Below, one piece after another: positions 25,619 to 36,850 of a stretch of 64,000 bases of DNA. The notes beneath the pieces are model-generated. The model was not told the origin of the DNA and ran no database searches. It worked only from the letters and a program-made list of their open reading frames with translations. The DNA is taken from positions 115,528,869-115,592,868 of the forward strand of contig CM060843.1 of assembly GCA_030762175.1 (NCBI GenBank), given 5' to 3'. This DNA comes from Metallyticus violacea. Taxonomy: Eukaryota; Arthropoda; Insecta; Mantodea; Metallyticidae. Positions within the stretch are counted from its first letter, which is position 1. Each line of letters begins with the position of its first letter. The position numbers and the translations under genes are program-made.

Positions 25619-26088
25619 TGGGGCGATGGAGTATACTTTCAGTATTTGAGCCGTGCTCAATAGTAGTGGCCCTTTCAGCCTAGGTCCCCAATAACGGTAA
25701 CTCCGGAAGAATGGGGTGAAGTGGGGGAGACATCGATTGGCCAGGATCTACGTACTATGACAGCGCGTAAGCAGATGGAATTCCTAACATGTTTCCAGAG
25801 AGAACACCCCGACATTGTGGAGCCCCTCGGAAGGTCCACTTCCATTTTTGACACCTAGAGAGAAACCTTTCATCATACCACGGCAGTCCACTTCGCCTTG
25901 GCACTTCCGATCCTACAATAGAATGAAATAATGTTACATGGAAGAGGGCAAAATTATTTGGCATGTAAATATCCATTCCCAATGACTAAGGGAAATCACG
26001 AGAAAACCCAAGGCAGAATGACGGTCCAAAGGGAACTGAACCCCATGTGAATCCCAGGGGTTACCGCTTGAGTCACCCCTGTCGAAGA
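25619..26088 (-). mobile_element. SINE-D, full length with tRNA-like head
   Basis: On the minus strand the head reads GTGACTCAAGCGGTAACCCC (A-box-like), then GGGGTTCAGTTCCC (B-box-like), typical of a tRNA-derived SINE. The body holds GGAATGGATATTTACATGCC and ATTGTAGGATCGGAAGTGCC, and the 3' part GGTCCTTCCGAGGGGCT-like. It aligns end to end with 11690-12225 and partly with 57640-58025. The 75-codon minus-strand frame at 25755-25982 is inside the SINE and not a gene. Confidence 0.75.
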
Positions 26089-26440
26089 ATATTACTGAAG
26101 TACAATAGAAAGAGAATATATCATTCAGTATATGTCGGTTTACAGATTTAATCTTTTGAAAGTTTAAATAGAGACCATTAAATATACAAATGACCTAAAG
26201 CTCACTACTTTACTACTTTAAAAATTGCAGTGGTATTGTTTTGCACGAACATATAAGCATCCACTGTAATTTCAAGTCAAATTCTGATCGACTATTGAAA
26301 GTTCAGCAATATCTGTAAAATATTCTGATTATATCTTAGTTTATTGTGAATATATATTTTAGGTTATTATATTAAATAATTGAAAGACAAATACCTATAA
26401 AGAACTAATTTCAATAATACATCCGTTAGAATTATTTAAA
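26089..26440. other. A/T-rich spacer, nothing recognised
   Basis: No feature seen between SINE-D and SINE-B. Confidence 0.4.
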
Positions 26441-26730
26441 CCGGTCCGGGTGGTGTAGTGACAAACATACTTGCCTCCTAAACCCAAGATCGCGGGTTCC
26501 ATCCCGGCCAGGATCGATTGATTTTTTCGGGCAGAAAAATATTAAGAATGGCTTCCTTCGGAAGGGAAGTAAAGCCGTGGGTCCGCGTCGTACATTTACG
26601 GCACGATAAAGAACCTTAAGCCTGAACGAAGAGACCTCTGAGCAAAATTTGTCGGCCGTTTCACGCCCTCATTTGAATGGGGCGCTAATGACTTGAGATG
26701 TTAAAGAGCGTGCGTGAATAAACCAAATCG
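26441..26730 (+). mobile_element. SINE-B, near full length
   Basis: The head is tRNA-like: A box TGGTGTAGTGACAA at 26451-26464 and B box GGTTCCATCC at 26495-26504, with CATACTTGCCTCC between them as in a Gly-type tRNA core. The body runs TTTTTTCGGGCAG, CTTCCTTCGGAAGGGAAG, GCCGTGGGTCC, CGTACATTTACGGCACGATA, GGCCGTTTCACGCCC and ends AGATGTTAAAGAGCGTGCG. The mirror copy at 58752-59043 carries the same blocks in the same order. Changes inside both boxes make transcription today unlikely. Confidence 0.85.
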
Positions 26731-27076
26731 AACAATCAAAGGATTAGTAAGGTCTCACAAAGAGATGTACCCATGGGGTGCTACGTTCCCTGATACAAGC
26801 GCAAAAAGAAATAATGGTGGTTTTGTGCCGTTTTATACTTGTGAAATCTGAAGGAAGAGGAACTACAAACATCAATAATATCGTAACAGGTGATGAAACG
26901 TAAGATATTATTGTCCGGAAACAAAAGACAGTTTTCTATAGTGGGGGTGGTAGAATAAGCTATAAATAATATAGTGAACAGTAAAATAAAACAATAATTA
27001 AATTAAATAAATAAAAAAGAAATTTAAAATGTTAAATACTCGTGCACATAAACAATAAAGAGAAATCACGTTATGA
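26731..27076. other. A/T-rich spacer, nothing recognised
   Basis: No recognisable feature. Confidence 0.4.
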
Positions 27077-27590
27077 ATGTCACAATTGACTCAATCCATT
27101 TGCTTTTTCTCAAGCCCCTCCTCAGTTATCAGCCTTCCGAGGCTGTCTCACTTTCGTCAGAAATTTGCCAAATCTCTCTCCCCATTCCTTGCTTGCCAAC
27201 AGAGCCCTGCACAACCATCTCACTCTATTCAATCGTGTAAAGAGTGTGTAGATTCTTTTTCCTCCGTTCTTCCATACCTTTACATTCCGCCAATATATGT
27301 GTTCCTCATCTCATAGAGGGGGCAAATGCTCCCCTCATAGTCGTCGGCAATCTTAATTATCCGCCATGCCTCTAGTCTGTGCCATGTAGACCCCTGTTTA
27401 GTTCAATGCTTTATATACTGCTCCACCCCCATTCAGATTTCAGCCCCCATTGTACTTCGGGCGAAATAATCTCTTTACATTGTGCAATTTTCTGCTGCCT
27501 ATACATATCCCTCAAATGGTTCTTAACCTTCCACCATGCTGGTGTCTTCCTGGAAAGGAACCTCAAATCAAGGGCTCCGGAAAGAAAATA
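27077..27590 (-). pseudogene. Possible non-LTR retrotransposon 3' coding remnant
   Basis: The minus strand of this G+C-richer block gives pieces typical of LINE C-termini. Around 27500-27590 it reads LRFLSRKTPAWWKVKNHLRD and MYRQQKIAQCKE. Near 27300 come CPLYEMRNTYI and, after a frame change, ECKGMEERRKKNLHTLY, which recalls the zinc-knuckle-like 'CPLC...E-EHI--EC' tail with the following basic segment. The frames break several times, and the upstream reverse transcriptase is absent. No 3' tail was identified. The assignment rests on a remembered family pattern only. The plus-strand frames (27077-27316, 27379-27591) are shadows. Confidence 0.4.
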
Positions 27591-27662
27591 ATGGCAATCT
27601 TCCTCTAAAATGGCCTTGTGCGGTTACTACTGAATACGTAAAACATGCTTTCACAAATTCTT

Positions 27663-27718
27663 CAAACATGGAGGTCACAGTATGCAAACTCAAACATAGA
27701 GGTCACAGTATGCAAACT
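27663..27718. repeat. 28-bp tandem duplication
   Basis: The unit CAAACATGGAGGTCACAG with TATGCAAACT occurs at 27663 and 27691, differing at one base. It lies just upstream of, or within, the mariner remnant. Confidence 0.85.
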
Positions 27719-27734
27719 CAACAAGCAGCCATGT

Positions 27735-28040
27735 GCTGCAATACGAATATGCCTTTGCTCACAAAACTGTGACATATAGTTCCTGATGATTGAGAAACTG
27801 AGAGTATTAGCACACCCACCCTTCATCAGATCTGATTCCATGTGAATTCTTGTTACCGAAGGCCAAGAAAAAAGGGCAGCGATTTTCGTCTGATGAAGAT
27901 CCATCGCAGCATGCAAGAGGACACTGAATGAATGATATCTTCAAAGAAGCTTGGCCTGAGGCGTTTTATAGGTCGCTTGAAAGGTTGGGAAAATGCATGT
28001 GTGGATGAAAATTATTTTAAAAACTGTAACGTTTATTTTG
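27735..28040 (+). pseudogene. Mariner-type transposase remnant, C-terminal end
   Basis: The strongest part is the frame through 27850-27924, reading LLPKAKKKGQRFSSDEDP. This is the mariner segment that follows the third catalytic Asp ('FPKLKK-L-G-RF-SDEE'). After the in-frame TGA at 27925 it continues MNDIFKEAWPEAFYRSLERL and GKCMC, then in a shifted frame VDENYF, the usual 'F---L--W--C----G-YFE' end. Upstream, traces of the catalytic centre survive out of frame: NTNMPLLTK (from HHDNAP-H--L-VK) near 27740, and RVLAHPPFIRSDS (from LPHPPYSPDLAP-D) near 27805-27845. The second and third catalytic Asp are not intact. This is a different lineage from the transposon at 51735. No terminal repeat was identified. 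Confidence 0.75.
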
Positions 28041-29959
28041 TATTTTAACTATTTTAAAGGAAACTACTAAAGTGATTCGTGAATCTTGGCTAACTGCGGA
28101 AGCATGCTAAACACATTCAGTGGAAGATGCTCTAAGGCAAAATGAATTAATTCTGATAAATGTTCCTTGTTTATTCGATATGCTTTCCTTAAAAGTTCAT
28201 GGTATATAGTGGACTAAATCGTTCAAACAAGAGGGCACTTTATCAAACATCACATTCTTTTCCGCGTTAAACGCTTTGATCTGCAAAGGTATTGAACTCT
28301 ACATCAGTAGAACATGTATTTCACATTTCACACTTAACAAATAGCATATTGAAAACCTAATAAAACTATTTACTCATAACAAAACAATGCGAGAAAGGGG
28401 GAAAAGTAGCAAACGAGATAGGAAACAGAATGACAGCTATCATCACTTTGTCCGCAACTGACATCCAGTATATTTTTGGTATGGGTATGTTTTAAATTGT
28501 AAATACACATAGATTTCCATATTTCATGCAGTGATTTTACACAATCAAAATGTTTTATTGCAAAATGTAACCCGCTTTTTATATGGATTTTGATATATTT
28601 AATTTAGAGTATTATAATTAATTTGTGAAAGTATACAATACTTGATAATTCTATAAGATATCCATTCATTGATAGAAATGATTTTCGCAGCTGTTCCCTC
28701 TGGGTCAGAAGTTTTAGAAAGGCCTTATACTGCAATCTGCGCGAATGTACGCGAGCGGCTTCAATAAAGACAGGAATGTTTTCCCCTCTGTCACCTGTCT
28801 TTTGAAGGTTGTCACGTTACTTCCTCCATGACTTGTCGAAAACAAGTGACAGGGTTCTTTGGGGATGTTAGGAGACACGTAGTAGAGGATGTTGAGCCTT
28901 CAAATGGAATATCAGCATCACGCCTTTCCTTGGATTGAATCCTTTATATGAAATGTGATGCCTCCGTGATGGGAAACGTGGAGGGAGAAGTGGATTTTCT
29001 ATCTCACTCTCAGATTCTCGCGAACTGCTGGCACTCCATGCATGTTTCTAGACCAATATGCTGCCACACTTTGAACTTCAAAATATACCTGTTTTCCAGC
29101 TATATTCTGGAGTAATGAAATAAAATGAAAAGGAAAAGGACAATGAAATGTTTTCGTTTTTAAAGATATCTAGTTTCTTAATAAATGAATTGAATTCAGA
29201 GAGTATAATTTATATTATGGATATATTTTGTATTCATAATTTCCTAAGAGCTTAGTTTCAGTAAATAATAACTATAAATTCATTCTATTACGCTATTAAT
29301 TTTCCTTTTCTTAGTGCTACATGAGTTCAATACATTTTACATTTACCTGAACTATTGCAATACAAAATATGTCCTACAAAAGAAACGGAATACGGTAAAT
29401 ACTTATTCTGATATTTGCTTTCATTTGAGTTCATTATCTAATCGTAAAATTTTAATGTTGTTATAAATTGAAGCTTATTGATTTTAATGATTTTATTAGT
29501 CTATTTATAATCAGTATCATTTCATTTACATGGTTATTTTTAGTTCAAAAGGGGAGAGTATTTAGCGAAACATTTTTTGAGTCCTTAACCTAATAATCCC
29601 AATTATTATTTATAAGAGGTGGATGTACACATCATTCGTAAGGAAAGCGAATATGCTAAAAAGGAATTAACAAATAATCTCCAAATTCTTGCACGAACTT
29701 TAATAACCAGTTCTTCGTAGCTAAAGGAGAATTAGTATAGTAAATAGGCACAAACGTATATTGCATTAGAAATGAAACATTACCAAAATGAAAGAATATA
29801 AAATTCATTTAAACCAAATGACGTATTAACTAAACATTTTAAAGTATCCAGAACATATTTTGCCTTTTTCAACCTCTAAGTAATTTTAGTAGGAGTTGCA
29901 CAAACTAGGGATAAAAAGCTTCTGCAATCGCTAGAAACATGCGGTATCTACCTATCCTT
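28041..29959. other. Intergenic DNA; GC-richer patch 28690-29060
   Basis: The patch at about 28690-29060 is more complex than its A/T-rich surroundings but has no frame or motif I recognise. Confidence 0.35.
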
Positions 29960-30830
29960 TTATAATGACTATCTCACTCATGTGACGTCATCTTAAAATC
30001 GAGCAATGAAACGAAACAATATTTTGGAATTTTGATCAACTACAGTCAGATTACGGAGCGAAATTATCGGGAAAAAAACTATCAATTCCATTTTATCGCG
30101 TGACGTGTTGTGGTCAATGTAGTTAACTCTAGACCTCCGCTATATAATTCCTGAACATGCATCACTGACCATTTTGATAGAGGCGGCAATAAAACATGAA
30201 CAATCGACAATCATAACGCAAAATGGACGGTTCTTCAAAGCATTTTGGTGAAACGTCAATTTGCAAATTGATCTTATCATTAGCAATTCCATAGTACAGA
30301 ATACAAGGAAAAATATAAATCCTGTATGTTATCTTTTTTTGTTTTGTTTTGTTTTTCTTAGTATTAGAAACTCGAATGATAGCGACTGTAATAGTCGGCT
30401 TTTATCCATTTCAGTCTCACGGTTTCAGAATAGAATAGATATTCATAAGTAAAACATTTTACACAAGTATTAACACTCTGTCACGAATTTCAAACATAGA
30501 GACTTTCATTCTTATTCTATTCATGAAATAGTAAACCCGTATTTGAACCTGCTCTATCGATATTATTGACAATCGGCATTCTTCTGTCGCAAGAATGCTT
30601 GAAAAAGTTAAATTCAAATATACAATTATTAGAATTTTATAACCCAAGTTCAGAGGAATTATATTTAAATTCTTATTTTATTCGTGTAATAGTCCTAATA
30701 AATATCACTCGAGGGTCCGAGCTTTCCAGATAAATTAACTCAGATCCCCTCGTAATATTGTGATAAATTTCATCGAGTACATCAGGTTCGACGCTGCTAT
30801 AATGTGCAGGAGCTCCGTCATGCATAAGTC
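29960..30830 (-). repeat. Dispersed repeat family F, copy 1, with mariner-like DDE trace
   Basis: This is colinear with 44360-45295. Shared plus-strand blocks include ATCTTAAAATCNANCAA (about 29990), TCTCACGGTTT (about 30415), TTCATAAGTAAA (about 30442), CAAATATACAATTATTA (about 30615) and ATTATATTTAAATTCTT (about 30658). On the minus strand, codons at 30796-30828 read LMHDGAPAHYS, the signature around the second catalytic Asp of mariner/Tc1 transposases ('QQDGAPAH'). No longer transposase frame survives: the 101-codon minus-strand frame at 30735-31040 is in another phase. Family F is therefore probably a heavily decayed or deleted Tc1/mariner element. Confidence 0.6.
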
Positions 30831-33319
30831 ACAGTTTCTGCACACTGCATTAAGCAACTCGCTACAGACATTGCCGTTAAATTTCTGATTGAATGCGTAA
30901 TATAAACTGGAGAGAGTATAAACAAGCTTTTGGCAGCAAAACAAGTGATAGTTCTCCAACCACGAGCATTTCTCTGCTGAGGGAATGTTTACTAGAGAAA
31001 ACAGATATCTCGCATGGAACAATATGCGCGTATAATGCATATAATATCTATATTAATAAGATACATGACGTCAGAATTAAGGAGGCTTTAGTATATTAGC
31101 AATGATTTATAACAAATGGTGAACTGTTCATAGTGAAGCTGGAAAGATATAATGAACATTATTAAGACGGGTGATGAATGCAAACGAAAACAACTGACAT
31201 TTCTTGCTCGAGTAATAGAGCGGGTAGCATTTGTTTTCTGCACTGCCTATACTTTTTTTAGTCCGGACACATTTCAGAGAGCGCAAAAGTTACGCAAGTA
31301 ACACATTCCTGTCACGGATACTCTCGTGATTGCAAGACTGTAACTACAAATATTTAAACGCGGTTTCTTGCCATCCTAATGTTGACATTTCATGGAATTG
31401 TCTTATTTATGAGATCAATTGAATGGGCTAACAAGTTACGGATTGTACTTTTTTAGCATAAGAGCTAAATGTAATATATTGATTATAAGAAAATATTGAT
31501 TATAAGAAAACTTGGCCTTTTCCATTCTTGTTTAATTATGTAGAACGTACCTCCAAAGTTTGTGTTAGATTTTATTGTTTAATATTAATTTTATGCTGCT
31601 TAACTACAGATAAATTTTATAAAGTGATATGCATCTATTAAGGAACATAGGTTTGCAAAATTATCAAGATATATTAACAAAGTATATTCTAATACAATAG
31701 TTTAAAAAGCATAGAATTAGTTTTTGTATAATGACGAAGTATGTAGAAATTAAAACAAATGTATAATTTCTTAATTTTTGTATTGGCATTTCATTATATT
31801 CTGTGTATAATCTTCAGTTCCTAGTTTTCAATAAAGATATTACTAACTTTAAATCTTCATAAACAAAAAGGAGAAATGACAATGGAAATCGGATTTTTAC
31901 CTAAAACACTGAAAATAAAATTGTGGAAATAAGAATTATCAACAATGATGTATACTAAAGAGAGTGTTCGTATTTCTAAGCATTGACAACAGCTATGTGC
32001 TAAAATGCAGATTGGTTTTACAAACATGTCATTTCGAAGATGAACTTGACACGATAGAGAAAATAAAGAGCAACATTTACATAAAACGAACTAAAAACGC
32101 CAGGAACTGTATAAAAATAATAATATGCAAATATTAATGAGAACGGAAAACACGAAGATACAGTTATAATTAAAAAAAATACATTTTACATCATTTATTG
32201 TTTTTCGTTTATTTGATCTTATATCTTAAGAACTAACTTTACTTTATTCAATTTTGTACCATAGAACTATCAATATTAATGTCACTTGTTCACTGTTAAA
32301 ATATAATCTTGGTAACAGTATTTTATCAGGTTGATAAACTCCACTGTAAGAAAGCAATGATTTTAAGATATTTTCGGGTAAATACTCACACTTAATACTT
32401 TCAAACTTGAATGTTCATTACTCCTTCCTTACCTGAAAACAGAAAAAAAAATATATATTGCAGTAACACCCCGTTAAGTTATATTGTGCATACATTTCTA
32501 CAATAAGTTTTATTTAGTATACCACTAGTGCTCAAAGCAGCAATTTTTATGTGCATTATCTCTTAAATTTTCGCCGTGTCAGAGAAAGTGTAGCCAATTT
32601 CATTGAAAACGTGTTTAAAGCAGTCAAATTTAAATCTGTTTTACGAGCTCTAGATAGGTTTTAATCATAACTAAGCGCTAAACACTCAGGAATTTGGCGT
32701 GATAGAGAAATAGAATAACATAATCGCTTTTGAGAGAGAATGTAACATGAATAAATTAATGCAAATTTAAAATATTTTACTTCATTTTGAAAGATATCTT
32801 CCAATTTACTGTCATAGCTCATAAGACGAGAAAAAAATAAATAACTAATAAAAAGTGGAACAGCTTAAAACAAACAAATAAACATTACTCGGTTTATATT
32901 ATGTATGAAAAATGCAATTTTCTCTTGTGTAGCATAATTTTGTCGAGTAAAATTATACAGAAATTATTTTTGATCTGCGTCCGCAATAGTGTTCGTGCTA
33001 AGGTACCGCGCCAGTCACCCGTCTCCCACTGTGTGAACAGTCAGTCAGTCGCAGTTTGCTTTTACAAGAAATTATTTTGTGTTACTATAACTCATTTGCG
33101 GTTAAGACACCAACGTAAATCAAGTCTGTGTATTATTGCAGGCTATTTGTGCGTCATTTTAATAATTACAATAAACTCATAAAGTAAATTTTACTGAAGT
33201 GCACTGTATTGAAATACTATCGAGAAAAAAAAAAAGCATAAAGGAATAAACTTCATATTGTACAGAAACTGAAGGAGGGTCACAACAGAAATTGGGGCTA
33301 TTGAGAGTGATAAACGACT

Positions 33320-33321
<2 letters not shown>
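30831..33321. other. Intergenic DNA; 17-bp tandem duplication
   Basis: ATATTGATTATAAGAAA is exactly duplicated in tandem at 31476-31492 and 31493-31509. No gene was seen; the sequence is mostly A/T-rich. Confidence 0.4.

Positions 33322-33365
<44 letters not shown>
33322..33365. repeat. (TA)n microsatellite
   Basis: About 22 TA units. Confidence 0.95.
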
Positions 33366-33367
<2 letters not shown>

Positions 33368-33782
33368 TAATATGCATTATGAAATAAAACTAGTAGTATT
33401 ATTATTGATCAAAGTAAAATAAAAGTTACATTGTATGCATGTTATTATTGACCAAAGTTGTAGGAGTAGACAATGTTGCGAACTTGGCCTCGCGCGGTTT
33501 GTGTTCAGCTCCGAACGCAGGCCAAAAACACACTTTAATAATAGTAAATTTCTTATCAGAATCTTTACCACCACTGCTGATAAAAGCATGGAACCCTTTT
33601 GAAAAAAAAAAAGTTACATTTTCTTGTGTGCTTCAGAAAAATAAATAAGTATATTTGAATTCTCTGAATGAATAGTAATAAACAGAATACTGAGGAGGGG
33701 ATTCATTAAGCATATGCCGAACATAACTTCTGTCATTGACAAGATACGGAACATGTGAGTTCATATGCTCAATTTGTGATAT

Positions 33783-33992
33783 ACGTCCTCCCCGGAAATT
33801 TGTCCACGTTTTACTCAGTCCTCATAAGTGGCAAATGCAGGGGAGGTATCTTAAACTTAGGCCTGAAACGCTTGCTTCCTTCCTTCAAATAAAAATTCCT
33901 TTCGCAGTTTATCATTTTATCTAATGTTGATCAGTGTCCACCATCTGTGATGACTCGATAGTTAAAACAGGAGTTAAACGCTATTATAAAAA
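33783..33992 (+). mobile_element. SINE-A, body and tail without head
   Basis: It starts after the tRNA-like head at GTCCTCCCCGG, then has GTTTTACTCAGTCCTCATAA, GGCAAATGCAGGGGAGGTA, CTTAAACTTAGGCCTGAAAC, and the tail GATCAGTGTCCACCATCTGT and AGTTAAACGCTATTATAAAA, in the same order as the reverse complement of 48492-48735. Confidence 0.75.
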
Positions 33993-35509
33993 ATATTTTA
34001 ATAACGTGATTTAGTTCCTGGTAATATGAATTCTTCATTATTGAGCCACTAAGTAAAATGTGCTCTCTAAAATTAAAGCCCAATTTACTAACAAAGCTAA
34101 CCTTGGTTTCCGACAAGGGCATCAGAATATAGTTATTTACTATTTCTGAATTCAATATCAATACTAGTTTTTTTCCCCTGCAAAACGGCGTAATTCATAA
34201 ATAGATATTTCTGAAGACACTTACCACTTCAAAACATGCTAAAGGTATAACACCTGCATGATCTCAACTGCAGAGGTCGAACATAGAGCGACTAAACAGA
34301 GTGAAAAAAGGATTTTAAGGAAAAAACAATATCACCAATAAAATCAGAGGGGAATAAATGGTCTATATCTGAAATTTGGTGCGATTTTGCTTGTTCGAAC
34401 TCGTGGGATTTCCTTTTAGCTACATTCCATAATTAAAACCAGTTAGCTTACCGAAGAAAGATAATTATGCTAATCTGCTTTTCATTACTTGGATACAGTG
34501 TCAATTATACAGTGTAGATTTGTGATGCAGAGCTACCTTTTCCAAATAAAATGTTGTAATATCCCTACAAAGTCCCCTCTGTATAACTTATTACATTCTT
34601 TCCTTTCAGGACAACAGAAACAGAATGTTACGGACTAGTTCTAGTGCCTTTAAATGCAAGTGCTGGAAATACGTCTAGACCAGAGCTCGCCAAGTTTTAT
34701 GCCATGCATTTCCGAAGAACATAACTTGAAGCTATTGTGTATAAGGTGGAAAAGGAATCTGGAATAACGCTTCTCTGAGCAAATTCACTGTCGCTTTGTG
34801 CCTTCCAGCAACGTCACCAAAATTATCCTTCTTCCATCTGTCACTCCTCTTTCATTCCTTTTTTTTATACTTCTTTCCGCATATCAATCTTATTATTATA
34901 AGGTTTCCTTCAGATCTTGAAGATGCACTAATAGATAGGTACTCCTTAAAATAAATAAGACGCAATCATTCTAAAATGGAAGGACGATATATTGTCACTT
35001 TATTAAATTTAATTAAAAAACGAAAAGTTAATAATACAAGTTTGCTAAAACTAAAACATGTTTAATAATCATAGATACAATAAATATTTGCTAGCGTTAA
35101 TAATTACTGCAGTATAGAAGCAAAGCAACAATGCCTTTAATTTTCCTTTCATTTTGCTTTATCCAAATTGTGCATAACTGAAACAAAATATCTTCAAGCG
35201 AAACTTGATTCTCTACTTAGTGGTTAAATATTCATTTTTGTAACTGTACTTCATTTATACATGAAAAATGTAAACAAATATTTTATCATTTTTAATAAAG
35301 CATAAAATGTATGCACTAGAGCTTAAGGTTTAGCCAAAAATGTTCAGATGAGAATATTTTTCTCGTTTTCACATCTTAGTGTGACTGGGCATTCCTTATA
35401 ACCATAAGTCTAAAGACAAACGGAATTTAAAGTTTATGGTCTTACTTTCTCGATTTCTGTTTCACAGAATGCTTGCAAAAGTGAAATTACCGGGGTTCTT
35501 ATTGCATTA
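33993..35509. other. Intergenic DNA, nothing secure
   Basis: A textbook-like splice acceptor (CTTTCCTTTCAG ending at 34609) is followed by a 38-codon frame to a TAA at about 34725, too little to call an exon. Nothing else was recognised. Confidence 0.35.
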
Positions 35510-35890
35510 CACAGAAGAGTGTAAATTTGTCACCTTCCTTTTCTTCTGCTTCTATCGTGTGTTCTGTTTCTTCCTCGGCGGATCTCATTCTTGATCCATC
35601 TATACTACATTTTCTGTTTGATATCGTTGGATTTGTCCTGAAATTATTTTATAATTCTTTATATTTAAATATTTTATACATTTATTTTTATACTGTATTG
35701 TATCTTCTATGCAACACCTTGTGCGATTTGTGTAGTTTTTATTCTCTCCTCTCTCTTACTCCACTTGGGAATTCCATTTCTTCTGTTTTGATTTTATCTT
35801 TTATGTCGTAGGTATCCAAGCTTCTGAACCGTAAAATAGACGTGGAACAGACATTACTTTATAGTATTTTAACCGAGTATGTCTAGTTTC
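35510..35890 (-). pseudogene. LINE reverse-transcriptase C-terminal remnant
   Basis: Reading the minus strand from about 35890: LKYYKVMSVPRLFYGSEAW, which fits the thumb-region motif 'K-YK-M--P-LLYGSE-W' at the C-terminus of many arthropod LINE polymerases. Further on, in another phase, come RERIKTTQIAQ and then RRGRNRTHDRSRRKGR, the positions where such elements carry 'R-D+IRN--IR' and the basic 'GRR--GRPR+RW' end. Stops and at least one frame change separate these pieces. The A/T-rich centre is badly eroded. The plus-strand frame 35527-35811 (94 codons) is a shadow. Confidence 0.55.
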
Positions 35891-36171
35891 CTTTTTATTT
35901 TTCCACGCAATATACTAAGACATTTTTGAAGTTTTATTTGTTACATGTTATTTGTTATGGAATGGAACAGGACAGTCGAAATAATTAAACCTTATCCTCT
36001 TCTAAAATAGTCTTTTCTATGCTAACTTTACTGTACCATTACAAACATTATTATTTATATAATTGCATGACTCGAATATATTATTTAAGGAGTTCATATT
36101 CTGTTTTATAATTAATTTCATTCTTTTATCATTTTATTCATATAAATGTGGAATAAAACAAATGAGAGACA
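35891..36171. other. A/T-rich spacer, nothing recognised
   Basis: No recognisable feature between the LINE remnant and family E copy 2. Confidence 0.4.
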
Positions 36172-36850
36172 ACCACCTTGTTTTATTGGTCACGGAAGGA
36201 GGGAGATGAAAGAAGGTGGTTCAAATCACACAACCTTGCTTCATTGAACCCATTGAGATGTTTAATCACATTACATTTAGTTATCGGTTACCTGGTTTGT
36301 TACCTCTATGACTTCGATGACGCGTACTACATATGCTGCTTGAAATTTCATCAGTGTGCCTTTCCTCTAGTGCCTCTGGTAAAGCGATGTTGATCATCAA
36401 ATTCGTGCTTTTGCAAAGTTGTTTCCCTAATGTACGAAATTCAAATCGTCGCCACGTGGTTACAAAAGTTCACAGGGTTCACAGCATAGCGCCCATGGCG
36501 TCTGAGCCTTTACAATATTTAAATACTATTGAGTTCCCAAACTCGCTTACTTTACATCCATCGCTTCTTTGACTCCTTATTGGGGAGTTCATGATTATAC
36601 GATGTTATGACGTTATCGCCGACACCAGTTCCCCTCATACCTTTAACGAATTTTGAAGTATCTTCAGCAGCTAAGATACAAAGGATCTATTGTTCCGTCA
36701 CCTACATGCAATTAGCTTTGTCACAATAGAGAAGCTCATTGCTAATAGCCGTTGCCAGCAGAAGAAGGCACAGAAGATTACATAAGGCAACATTTTTCCT
36801 ATTGTCATGGAGTTATACGTCCAGGTAGCCATGAATATATTATTGGTGAA
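36172..36850 (-). repeat. Dispersed repeat family E, copy 2
   Basis: The reverse complement is colinear with copies 1 and 3. In plus-strand order it has GTTTTATTGGTCACGG, GTTTAATCACATT, ATATGCTGCTTGAAATTTCA, GTTGATCATCAAATTCGTGC, CGCCACGTGGTTACAAAAG, CTTATTGGGGAGTTCATGAT, AACGAATTTTGAAGTATCTT and GCATTGCTAATAGCCGTTGC-like. It retains the roughly 110-bp segment that copy 1 lacks, but lacks the last 40-50 bases of the family's 3' end. The 71- and 79-codon frames in it are shadows. Confidence 0.75.

Noticed and set aside
25382..25683. Four open frames of 70-92 codons (Met-Tyr-Val-Cys or His-Thr-Tyr-Ile repeats)
   Set aside because: They translate the TGTA microsatellite and have no coding meaning.
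34598..34725. Splice-acceptor-like CTTTCCTTTCAG followed by a 38-codon frame
   Set aside because: Such sites are common by chance in T-rich DNA. There is no neighbouring exon, and no protein was recognised.
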